From NCBI RefSeq assembly GCF_964204645.1, contig NC_134026.1:22772650-22836649 (forward strand): DNA of 64,000 nucleotides, given 5' to 3'. Positions 35,335 to 46,132 of the stretch are shown here, one piece after another. The position numbers were made by a program, and so were the translations under genes. This DNA comes from Tubulanus polymorphus. Its lineage: Eukaryota; Nemertea; Palaeonemertea; Tubulaniformes; Tubulanidae. A model generated the notes under the pieces. It was not told where the DNA came from. It did no database searches and saw only the letters and a list, made by a program, of their open reading frames with translations. Numbering within the stretch: the first letter of the stretch is position 1; every line of letters begins with the position of its first letter.

Positions 35335-37805
35335 ATGTCCAGCAGCGGAGCCGCTTTTAGCTCTGATGGTGTTGAAGTGATACAAGGTTCTCTCGACGTA
35401 CCTGCTAAGCCTTGTACTTCATATGAACTGCTAGATTCTGTTTATGATATCAAACTTTCCGTCGATTGGATTGAACTTCATCAGTTATCGAGGGTACGGT
35501 ATTGAAAATTGTCATTCCCATTTTCTGATATCTTTCTGACGATGACTTAGATAAGTAGCAGCAATATTTCATTAATCGTAATACCTTTTTCAGGTATCAT
35601 TACAGTTTCCTGACGAGTTATTGTGTGATTCTACAGCTGTTTGTCAAAGATTACAGGAAGCTTGTAACTCAGTTGAATTCTTCATTTTGGGAGACACGTC
35701 GTATGGAAGGTAAATAAAGCTACAAATCGATGTCTGGGTAGTCAAGTACCTAGCCGTTGTTCCTCAAACAACGACTGGTATTCAGACTTATGTCTGGGTA
35801 GCACATATACATGTTAGGAGATGGACCTAGGAGATGGTGAAGTTAGGTGATACAATTGTGCACTGATTTGACTTAACGCTGACTTAGGCCAATAGTACAA
35901 GCTGATGGAACACTGGCTAAATTCTTTATAAAAGAAATAAAAAGCAGTGATTTCATTCACATAATGATTAGAATCCTTTTTTGTGGCCCTTACTGCATCA
36001 ATTATCTCTAGTGAGCTTTTTTTGATAAGATCATTTTCTATTTCAGTTGTTGTGTTGACGAAGTAGCGGCTCAACATTATACCGCAGACAGTATAATACA
36101 TTATGGACATTCGTGTTTGAGTCCGACTTCTCGATTCCCTGTTCTGCATGTTTTCGGTGAAGCTTTCATCGATGTTGACGACTGTTATGAAAAGTTAAGT
36201 GAAATTTTTCCGGATAAGCAATCGAAAGTTGTGGTACTTTATGACGTTGTTTACGCATATGCCATGAGTAAGTATAGAACTAAATTAATCTCAGCTTGGT
36301 TGACAAACAATTCAAACACTATAGCAAATAGCCATTGATAAGACACTAAAAGCATGTCATGACAATAATAAATAGAGAATCCAACAATAATAACAAAAAA
36401 TATGAAGTCTGGAAAGGTTTCCTTGAGCTATTATATGCAATTTGCTCGACGTTTTGACTATATAGTCATCTTCAGGAATACTGTATTGGATATTAGTACA
36501 TGTATTCATGAAGATGACTATTAGAATAAAGTCGAAATGACAAATGAACTACTAGCTCAAGGAAACATTTTTGGACTTAATATTTCTTTTTATTATTGTG
36601 GGATTCTCTATTGATTACAGATGCATAGCAGTTTGTCTTTTCATTAGCATCTAATTATTATGAAGCTATATACATTAATTTCATTTTTTTTCCAGAAAAA
36701 CTTGAGAAACTGCTGACCATGGATTACACGAAAATTGTCTTCTCTTCCTTGAATGTAAATGGTTCTTCTGAAAAACATGACGAAACTAAGACAGTGATCG
36801 ATAAATTTGGAAGAACGTTTTTAATAGATGCTGAAATACAAGACTATTCAATGTTTTACATCGGAGAAGAAGGACTAACATTGTCAAACTTCATTTTATC
36901 TTTTAACCGTTCGCAATTTTATTCTTATAATCCCGTGTCTTTCGTCGGTCGTATGGAAAATATGAATGTCAATCGATCATTGATGCGTAGAATGTGCACG
37001 ATCGAAAAGATTAAAGACGCCAAGATAGTAGGAATTGCAGTCGGAACGCTGGGAGTATCCGATTATCAAAGTATCATCAATCATTTACAAACAGTTTTAA
37101 AACAAGCCGGTAAACGGAGCTATACATTTGTGCTGGGTAAATTGAACGTGGCCAAGATGGCGAACTTTTTGGAAATCGACGCGTTTGTGTTAGTGGCGTG
37201 TGCCGAAAATAGTCTCATCGATTCTAAAGAGTTCTATCGGCCGATCGCGACACCTTACGAGGTAGAACTCGCTTGTAATCGAAACCGTGAATGGTCTGTG
37301 GAATTTGAAAGTGATTTTCGGTCTCTGCTTCCAGGTATGATTCAGATGATTTCAGCGCATTGAAACGGATGGCTTGATAAGATCCTGTTGCATTTAGATA
37401 TTATATATTTTCATGATTAGGAGGGTCTAGTTTCGTCCAACTGCCGGAGAAGTATGAAGAAACTGCAGATATTTCACTGGTAACTGGTGAAGTACGTTTA
37501 CTTGGCTGTAATGATTCTGATGATGAAAGTGATGAACCCTGTCAGTCTGGTACTGTTGCTAATAGAAGCGAACTGCATGTAGTGTCCCACAATAAGGCAA
37601 CATCTGCAGGTCTGTATTGAAATACTGTAACCAGTTTCTATTATTTTTGCTTAAATTTGAACCCTTTCAATATTGTTTTGCAGCCGAGTTTTTATCGTCA
37701 CGGTCTTGGAAAGGTGTAAAACAGAAGTTAGGAGAAACTCCTGTGGTGAAGGCATCTCAAGGGGTGAAGGGTATCGCAAGTTGCTATGAAAACGAATTTT
37801 CATGA
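35335..37805 (+). CDS. DPH2: 2-(3-amino-3-carboxypropyl)histidine synthase subunit 2
   Basis: Six exons (35335-35493, 35594-35709, 36047-36267, 36696-37334, 37421-37609, 37684-37805) encode 481 aa, near the roughly 490 aa of vertebrate DPH2. DPH1-DPH2 is a radical-type [4Fe-4S] enzyme that transfers the 3-amino-3-carboxypropyl group of S-adenosylmethionine to a histidine of elongation factor 2. This is the first step of diphthamide synthesis in the cytosol. Diagnostic segments include LQFPDELL, GDTSYGSCCVDE (Cys93/94), HYGHSCL (Cys115) and VACAENS (Cys about 334) followed by FYRPIATPYE. These cysteines are candidates for cluster ligands. Intron 3 contains a palindromic element (36371-36612). 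AATAAA begins one nucleotide after the TGA, so the 3' UTR is probably about 20-30 nt. Confidence 0.95.
36371..36612. mobile_element. 242-bp palindromic element with hammerhead-like cores, in DPH2 intron 3
   Basis: The element starts AATAGAGAATCC and ends with its reverse complement; arms of about 118 bp match with scattered changes. Each arm carries a CTGAAGATGACTAT-type block (minus strand 36476-36444; plus strand 36506-36545) followed by a short complementary segment and a (G/A)AAA run. This matches the CUGANGA...GAAA layout of minimal hammerhead motifs known in Penelope-like retroelements. Both cores carry substitutions. There is no open frame. Confidence 0.6.
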
Positions 37806-37806
37806 C

Positions 37807-37812
37807 AATAAA
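37807..37812 (+). promoter_or_regulatory. Poly(A) signal adjoining the DPH2 stop codon
   Basis: AATAAA begins two positions after the last base of TGA (37803-37805). No other hexamer is needed to end the transcript before the next gene. Confidence 0.65.
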
Positions 37813-38275
37813 CTTGATTTATGTTCTTAGTAAGATTAAATTTCTGTAGTCATTCCTATGGTCTTGAAATGAAACTCAGTGAATTATGATAGAAAATCAA
37901 GATGGAATCTTTTAAAGAGAGTTGATAGGTGAACGGTCACGAGCCCTGGTTGAAAAGCAGTACGACACTGATAAAGGACATCTAATTTTTTTTCGAAGAC
38001 AATGTTATATTAAACAAGATAGAGTGACCGAGAAACCTTATACATTAATAGTATCATTCATTTCTATGCATGTTTATTCACAATCGCGATATTCTCATAT
38101 GATTGATGGCAAAACTGAAGTATTTATATCACCCAAACGGTTTTCATAGAAAGATCACATGATAATTTTACTAGTTTAAAAAGTTAAAAGTGTAGGGAAC
38201 AAGTAGACGCACATATGGTATCAGTAAGTTCTGGAACATTTTATTCTCTTCAATGTAATATCACTTAATTCGACA

Positions 38276-40550
38276 ATGAAGCAGGAAGTCGATGGTTATA
38301 ATAGGATGAATAAGAATGACAGTTCTTCATTCAATATTGATACTGATAGCGGTGTGTCCACAATATCTGGAAATGAAATTAAAGATGGGAAGCAAACAGC
38401 AACGCATGAAAATCATGTCAATGGAATTAAAGTTTTTACCGCTGTCATTTTTGTGATTGGTGAAATGGCTGGTAGTGGGGTCATTGCTCTCCCAAAGGCA
38501 GTTGTAAATTTAGGTTAGTTCATTGTTTGATCATTCTTAAAGCGATGTTGAAGTAGTTAATAAAGTTATATAAAAAATCATCTTTACATAAGAATATTTC
38601 TTGAAAGTTGAAAATGCATGTATGAAGTATAAAGTTTCTCTTTGCTTGCAATGATTGACAACTTTTAGGAGTGGTTGGATTTGTGTTGATGGTAGTGTGC
38701 TGTTTTTTGGCTGCTTATACCGGGACAATTCTAGGAAAATGTTGGACGATAATACAAGAGAGACATAGTTCTTATCGTAGTCGCACACGGGACCCTTATC
38801 CCGCAATTGCCTTTGTAGCTTATGGAAAACCTGGCAGGTAATAAATCAATCTGGCAGTTTCAAGTGAGCTAATGAGACTTCTTCAAAATGTTATCACTGA
38901 CTTTGAACGATAAACTAAAACTCAATGACTTGTAGTCTTCTACATGTACAGTGAACCTTTCTTAACTCAGTGACGTAACCTTTATTTTTCTGGGTTGGCC
39001 ATGTCCAAGTAATGCAAGATTTACTGTATAAACATTAGCAACCAACATTCCTAAATTCTTGGTAAATCATTCATTGAATAGGATAGCAGTGTCAATTAGC
39101 AATAATGTAACCCTTTTTGGAGTTGGAGTGGTTTTCCTTTTGTTATCATCAGAGATTACAGCGGATTTGATCAGCAACTCTGGCCTGAAAGTATCTTCAT
39201 GTTACTGGTTACTGATTATAGCGGGAGTCCTTACTCCATTTACTTGGCTGGGAAGTCCGAAAGACATGTGGTAATATATTAAAAGATATCAAAATCATTT
39301 GAATGTACATGTGTAATGTAACATCGATATTATGCATTGGCTTTGTGACCTCTCACATTATTGAACTTTTGCCAATGTCATTAAAAATTAATTCTAAAAT
39401 GTATGCGTGAGTGAGATCCCTAATTTTGATCAAACTAGTAATGAACTATTGTAAATGCAGGTTTCTAGCAGTCGGAGCGGCAAGTACAACCCTATTGGCA
39501 ACAGTATTGATAGTTATCAACTTGTTACAAATACAACCTCAGGTACCAATGCCAGTACACACGAATCCAGATCAACGTGACTCTGGATTTACCCAAGCGC
39601 TGTTAGGTTTCGGAACAATTGTCTACGCATTTGGTAACCACTCGGTTCTCCCGACTGTACAACATGATATGAAAAGACCTAAGAAATTTACCACAGTTGT
39701 CTACTCAGCATTTTTAGGTACAATATACTTTCAGCATTGTCAGATCATATGGTTGTCATAAAGATCACGATTAAATGCTCTTTTCTTTCAGTGGTATTGC
39801 TCATGTATACGCCAGTATCAGCTATAGCATATTTAGTATTCGGGGATTCTGTGGATGTCAGCATTTTGACTTCAATTCAAAATCAATCAGCTGGACCTAT
39901 CCTTTTCACTGTACAATCTCTTCTCGGATTTCATCTGCTGTTCGGTTTCGTTATCTTAGTTAATCCAGTTTGTCAAGAAGTTGAGAATTCTCTAAATGTT
40001 CCTCATCGTGAGTCTATTGTCAAACCAACTCACTCTGCAATTCCCTACTATGCTTTGTACATGAAGTACCATCCAGTAATCAAACAATTGATTTTTCTCA
40101 GGTTTTTGTTGGAAACGAGTGCTCGTACGCACGCTTGGTGTATGTTGTATGGTGTTTGTAGCCGAATCAATTCCCAAGTTTGGATCAATATTATCATTAA
40201 TTGGTGGATCCACTATTTCGATGCTGTCTTTCATATTTCCTATAGTGTTCTATATTCGTTTATGTCGCATGAAAGGTCCTTGGAAAGAAAGGTCAGTAAT
40301 CAGCGATACTGAGCACTGAATACTGCTCTGTACTTTAGGTAGTCGAGTGATAAGGAAATTGAGCTCTTTTTTTTCTATTTTCAGGAAAATTCCTCTGCAC
40401 CAATATGTGTTATTTGTAGAAATACTCATTCTAGGAACTATCACCATAGTAGCCGCAACATATTCTGCTATCATTGATATTGTCAGTCCAAATACGTTCG
40501 TTTTACCATGTTACATCAACCCCAATCTTACACAGCCAATGCAGAAATAA
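38276..40550 (+). CDS. Amino-acid/auxin permease-family transporter (SLC32/36/38 superfamily)
   Basis: Seven exons (38276-38513, 38669-38837, 39082-39270, 39461-39717, 39792-40007, 40102-40291, 40385-40550) encode 474 aa. After a polar N-terminus of about 50 residues come about ten hydrophobic segments. The first bears the family signature GEMAGSGVIALPKAVVNLG. Later signatures are AFGNHSVLPTVQHDM and the YTPVSAIAYLVFGD region. These place it in the Aa_trans family (vesicular GABA/glycine and proton-coupled amino-acid transporters, plant AVT-like). It probably moves small neutral amino acids across a vesicular, lysosomal or plasma membrane; the substrate cannot be read from sequence. AATAAA (40546-40551) overlaps the TAA stop. 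Intron 2 contains a MITE relic (38949-39026). Not assigned to a named vertebrate gene. Confidence 0.9.
38949..39026. mobile_element. Short MITE relic (78 bp) related to 22442-22603
   Basis: Begins CAGTGAACCTT and ends TTTACTG with TA on both sides. It shares GTTGGCCATGTCC and the right terminus with the 162-bp element at 22442-22603, so it is an internally deleted copy. It lies in intron 2 of the transporter gene. Confidence 0.6.
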
Positions 40551-40551
40551 A
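40546..40551 (+). promoter_or_regulatory. Poly(A) signal overlapping the transporter stop codon
   Basis: AATAAA spans the in-frame TAA (40548-40550). No further AATAAA was seen on this strand before the convergent RIMOC1 gene. Confidence 0.5.
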
Positions 40552-40608
40552 CCATTTTGAGTCCGATAAAATGAAATACATAGATATATGAATTTACAAA
40601 TGTATCAA

Positions 40609-40614
40609 TTTATT
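40609..40614 (-). promoter_or_regulatory. Poly(A) signal for RIMOC1
   Basis: TTTATT on the plus strand (AATAAA on minus), 236 nt beyond the RIMOC1 stop. It lies within 60 bp of the end of the convergent transporter gene, so the two 3' ends nearly meet. Confidence 0.5.
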
Positions 40615-40849
40615 TATATATATACACTTATTACATTTAGCTTTCACAATAGGTTGCAAATGAACATGATATCTTGTACAATAATCATCAATATCTTGAC
40701 AATTAAAACAAAATGCGAATGTCAATCATAATTTCATTAAAATTGGATTGAAAGTTCTTGTTTGATTTACACAATATTCTCCGTTTCAGTGAATCTTAAT
40801 GCCTCTTCATTAGGTATATTGCATGACAGACTTTAAGATTTGGTATTCG

Positions 40850-42705
40850 TTACCGATTGAGAAACCCCAACAGTTCATTAGCGCGAGAAGAATTCCATCC
40901 TTTGCCTTTAAGTGGTCCGTTAACTAAGTCAATATATTTCTGTAGAAGAATTTGACCGATTTGTTGACAGTTAAATTCCATTGATGCCGGTGATTGTTCG
41001 AAAAACCAATAACACATTTCACCTCCGTACATGAGAGCGAGTACATGTGTATCACTGAATATACCTGCAAAACAAATATTAAATCAATTTATCATAATAT
41101 CAGGGTGCATAGTGCCCATATGACCTATCTCTTTTCATGATTTTCAACCGTTTTGACTCCAATTCCATGATCCGATTCGAAGGTCAAATCGACAATTGAT
41201 ATTAAATATTTCAGATATAAAATTTATCATCTGCATGTGTATATCAAATATTACCTTTACTCAAAAGTTCATACGTTTCTTTATCATTGCCAAGGACATC
41301 TTTCCATTCTTCTTCAATCGGACTACGAACATCTAACATCGCTTTCAGGCACAACACTCCTTCCTTTAAACACTAACAAAAGAGGAAGCGGATGGTTACA
41401 TGAATTGAAATTGACCGGAATGGATTCGCATCTACGGTAAAGCCTACCTGCTCGAAATGTGACTTGTCCCAAATGGCATCTTTGCCTCTTTCTTCACAGC
41501 AGTACATGTAAAGCAGAGCTCCTCTTCTCCAATTTACAGTCTCAATAATTTCACCTCCAAGTACATCACGAGCCTGGAAAGGTGATTAGCCTAATACTAA
41601 AAGTATGTGTTGACACCTTTCAAATTGAATGTTCGCTTGTTGACCAAACCCTAAGCCTACAATAATCAGTGTTCTTAAAAAAGATCAGAGAATCTAAAAT
41701 TCCTTGATATTGCTACGATTTCCCTGAACCTAGACCAAAAAATCCCAAATTGAATCCAATGTCTGATATCCTCAGTAGGGGCGGTTTCTTCTAAAGAGGT
41801 TCTTTGTGCCACTCATCACCAGCAAGAAAATGATGCTAAAAATTTAAATTTTTCTTATTTTCAAAAGTAAAGTCAGAATTCCCCGATTTTCCACGATAAG
41901 CAAGAACCCTGAGAATGTCCGTGATTCTAAAATTTCAATTGTCGATAATACCTTTTTGTCATTTCCATATATCTCTGCTATGATCTTTTCGGGCTTGTTC
42001 AAAGCGTCTAAAATGTTAACAGTACTGATTATCAACAATCTCATCATCACTGACAATTTTTTCCAACTGATAGTAAGTTATACCTAGTATAAGATGAAGC
42101 CTCTCTCTTCCATTTTGATCTTCAGAAAATTCGTCATCTACAAGGATATTTTCCTCGTAAAAAGTCATATCTAAAATACCCTAAAAGTGCAAAAAAAGTT
42201 AGTTTTTATTAGAATAGTCCGGGTTCAACCAATTTGATATAGAACAATATCATTGATACAATAAGCCTAACAAGAGACTACCTACCTGCGTAAACCATTG
42301 AATTAGCTGTTCCTTGTTGTTGGTTTCTCTTTGAGTAATGACCTTCTTTAGATTTTCAGCCGATCTGATGAGAAATTCATTTTTACCTAAAGCATGAAAC
42401 ATCTCATGATGGCTCAAGTCCACAATACTAAACTACTAATACAAAGCGAATGTATCTCACAAACCGGGCTTCCTATTATTACAATAAAGATATTTCAATT
42501 GAATTTGTGGAAGTGAACATCACTGTTTATCGATGCAGAATGTACACAAAGATCAAATTAATTCAGTTCATATGATTGTTACACAATCAATCATGTAATA
42601 AACGAGCGAAAAAAACATACGACGGCTTCGTTCTTGTAATCGAGAATTGTTATCCAAAAGTTTTTGTGTTTCAGAAATTAGTTTCTTTGTGCCGACGTCC
42701 TCCAT
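40850..42705 (-). CDS. RIMOC1: RAB7A-interacting MON1-CCZ1 complex subunit 1 (C5orf51 family)
   Basis: Seven minus-strand exons (42705-42621, 42386-42286, 42180-42084, 42007-41952, 41573-41448, 41372-41255, 41064-40850) give 265 aa with all phases consistent. Recognised from the family pattern ILDMTFYEEN.LVDDEF near the N-terminal third, the WRRGALLYMYC segment, and the C-terminal LLSKGIFSDTH..ALMYGGEMCYW followed by GPLKGKGW. In vertebrates RIMOC1 is reported as a subunit of the MON1-CCZ1 guanine-nucleotide exchange complex that activates RAB7 on late endosomes and during mitophagy. The assignment relies on remembered family sequence. The protein is slightly shorter than the human one (about 290 aa). 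Its start is 834 bp from the divergent MAM/LDLa gene. Confidence 0.82.
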
Positions 42706-43300
42706 TTTGAATAAAGTCCAATATACTTTATTGATTGGAAATTCAGTTTATTCAATGAAATTTACTTTATTGATTCCGTTTTTCACGCATCGGACTAGTC
42801 GTCCTAGCCCATTCAGTTCTACGGCTCTTTGAAGGATGGATCGCCAACCGGGTGTCTGAGACCTGGACTGCGACGTACCTTTTCGCATCCTACCGATTAG
42901 GCACCCATCGCCTCAGACTGTTAATAATGGCTAACTTTAATTAGTGACCTGGAGAACAGTGCCTTGATCCCTGTGTAGTGAAAAACCCAAATATTGAAAT
43001 ACCCACGCACCTGTTACTTTTACTGGTCAAAATCAAACGAGAATCAGTCAATTTATGGTTTCAGATCTCCGTTCTGTTAATTGTTCATTTAGTCTAAAGA
43101 TCAAAATTAAGTCAATTTGTAGATTCAATTTCTCTCTTGTCAATTTTTAATAATTCTAGTATATTATACGTATTTAAATCCTTGTTTTCCGTCATCTGTT
43201 GTTTCATGATTATTTGCAATTAAAGAGAGACTTCTTTGACGATAAAGTTCATCCTTATTGTAATAACATTATTGGGAAAGCAACCGCGTGCTCTTTGACT

Positions 43301-43313
43301 CCTTCCTCTCCCT

Positions 43314-43345
<32 letters not shown>
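43301..43345 (+). repeat. Polypyrimidine tract with (CT)n microsatellite
   Basis: CCTTCCTCTC and CCTCCC units pass into an uninterrupted (TC)12 run at 43321-43344. The tract lies in the 834-bp gap between the divergent RIMOC1 and MAM/LDLa start codons. It is the only marked feature there. Confidence 0.85.
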
Positions 43346-43538
43346 ATGTGGAATTGACGCGTGTACATAGTGTATTTGATGAACGTTAATCGCTGGCTTG
43401 GAGACAATCTTCGTGTTTCATAACATCAAAAAAGTATATGACGTACTACCTTGATGGTATTACTTGACATTATCCACTACGCAAATATTATAATTTTGTA
43501 TAAGGGATTTTGTCCGTTTTTATCGTAATCTACTGGTG

Positions 43539-45765
43539 ATGGAAGGATACTTAGCATCATTAGTGGTATTCATGTTCGGCGTTCCTGCCTCTGATGGTAT
43601 CGGTAAAATAGGTAAGAAAAACTCTTTTTGAAAAATAACAAAAACTCAACGGTGATCGCTTGGATTCTAAAACACGTAAAATAAATCAAATTTTACGTGC
43701 GCATTTATACGTATTTCAACTTGGAAGATTTGATCCAAGCCTTTCGTATGTGGTATTTGGTGATATCTACTGTATCCCATCAAACGTGGACCTACGATTA
43801 ATTAGATTAGAATTATCTGTCGTTAAAAGATGGAGTAGAGAACTAAATCTGAATCTGGAAGCGGAATGAATGAAAAATATTCTGCATGATAAAAAATGCG
43901 TAGGCTATTCGTCCTTTGGTGCTTCGAACTGCGTAGGCTGGACATGAGAAAGGGTGTGGTCTGTTATTCTTGGTAGTTGAAAACAGACCGCTAATTAAAA
44001 AATCGAAACCAGGTGCAGCGTATATTCATCGAATCAATGGCTAAGTTGAATATTCTTCCCGCACAGCCGAAGAACGATACGATTTCGAAAACCAAGTATT
44101 ACCACCTAACTGGTCATCTATGACCAGCGGTGAATGGCGAATTATCCAGGCTAAGAATGAAACTCCCCATGTCGACCACACCAGTGAGTCTTGTCAAATA
44201 TGAGCATGTATTCTTGGTGTATGTCATCAACTACATACTTGCTGTGTATCTCGTTAGATAAATATGTAAACTGTTTTGTAGCTGGAACAGGCGATGGTTA
44301 TTTTCTAACGCACGATACGCTAAATGGCACTTGGGCGTGGCATCATTTGTATACAAATTGGCGAGATTTGGGCAGCAGTTCGGCCATTTGCGTGAAATTC
44401 TGGTTCTATTTGGAATATGAAACTAGCAAGTATGATCATCCGTATGCAAAGGTGCGTCCTAGCTTTAAATTATCTAATGTCAAGAAATAAATGATGTCAA
44501 TCTAAAAAAACAACATATTTTTGCAGGTGTACTTAAATGAGATGCATGCAAATGGCGTACTGATAATAAGGGCAGTTAATCGAATGTTTCCTTCAAAAAG
44601 GGGGCGCTGGAGGGAATCCTCCTTCTCTTTTCATGTGCATAGAAAAGCGACGTACATGGTAATCACAAATTCTCTTTATTTCAATGAAAACACAGGTTCG
44701 AAATAGGCTGGAACAGGACAAGTGCAATACGCTATCGAATTATTCCGTCACCAAAATCCTTTGTGACCAGGGGGAAATGGCGATGTTTATGGGCAAAAGC
44801 ATGAACTTTTGATATGGGTTAATTTAGGGTAAATTGATTCTATTTTCGTAACACCTAGATTTTTGCCTGTCCCATCTTAGGTTAGAGTCAGTCTGAGGTT
44901 GTATCAGAACAGGAAAAAAATTTCATTTCACATCGACGATTTCACTTTTTATTGGGCCTCATGCAGTGCTGTAAGTAAGTAAGACGACAGGAGTACTATA
45001 TATAAATTTAAAAAGAAACGAATTGCAACGTTTATGAGGACCGCGGAATTGAAAAAGATTATTTTTCTCTCTTTTGTTTTATAATTTCAGAACTGGAGGA
45101 AGCATTTTCTTGCGAAATTTCTACAAATTCTTTTAAGTGTCGGAATGGGCGTTGTATAAATCCGTATGAAGTCTGTGATCGTATTGACGACTGCGGTGAT
45201 AAAACCGATGAAATAAAATGCCCAGTTTTCGTACCTAAATTTACGACGTCGAAGACGCCAACGACGACACCAACCATTCGTAGGAGAGGTACCACGTCAC
45301 GGATACCAAACGATAGCGCTGCACGTAAGTTTTATAATAGATGGGTATAGTTGTTTTCATATCTATATCATGGTCGAAACGTTCCCCTGGTTGTATTGCA
45401 GTACTGGCAATGATATAATGTTGATTCCTGTGGGCATCATAGTATTTCATGGGATGATTTATATTATTCTACACATAGCCCGATATCATAACATAACAAT
45501 TAAATTTGTAGTTTCAGACGAGGGGCCACGCCTTGATGTTATATTACCGATTGCTATCGGTGGCGGCATCATTATCATCGCTGTGCTTGCAGCTTTTCTG
45601 AGCAGACGTGTTTTTCGTGTACTGACTGACGTCGACGGAGATGATTCTAGCCGTCGAAATAGTTCGTCGGGAGCCGAGAGAACCACAATCAATCCAGCGT
45701 TTGATAATAACGCCCCGCCATCGTATCGTGAAGCGGTATCAGGAAAATACGTTTTGCGTTATTAG
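43539..45765 (+). CDS. Single-pass membrane protein with MAM-like and LDL-receptor class A domains
   Basis: Seven exons (43539-43611, 44067-44183, 44282-44451, 44527-44658, 44881-44974, 45091-45324, 45518-45765) encode 355 aa. Exon 1 is a signal peptide. Residues about 26-195 resemble a MAM domain: YDFEN start, GTGDGYFL, an aromatic central region, and IDDFTF near the end. Residues 203-239 are one LDLa module with six cysteines and the calcium-binding ending [10 protein letters not shown] Thr/Pro-rich stem, a membrane segment (about 281-303) and a 50-residue tail with NPAF and PPSY motifs follow, suggesting endocytic or WW-domain (NEDD4-type) partners. It is expected at the cell surface as an adhesion or receptor-like protein; no named ortholog is recognised. 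The 44974 donor is one of three overlapping GTAAGT sites; only it preserves the LDLa frame. Confidence 0.8.
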
Positions 45766-46132
45766 ATGTGAAACCTGGCAGCTTGCGCCTGGGATATGAA
45801 TTTCTGATTATGGCTTACGTTGACTGAAATGTGATCTCCGTTCCTGCTGAATCCTGATTCAAATTATCTCCATTTAGCGCCATTTTATACCTTTCATTTC
45901 CTTCCTTGTAGTTTGATGACAATAATGTATACAATATTCCTATATAACTGTTATGAGCGCTTTATAAAAATACGTAATCTTTACCTTTTTTCTACTGTTT
46001 CTAATACTTGATACGCGTATTATACACAGTTCTTTTCCACACACATTTCTGAACTCATTAAAATGTGTTTGTTTCGTTTAAATTCAGTTGTTTATCAATT
46101 CCGTTCGCTTTTTGGCAAAACACGTGTCATGC

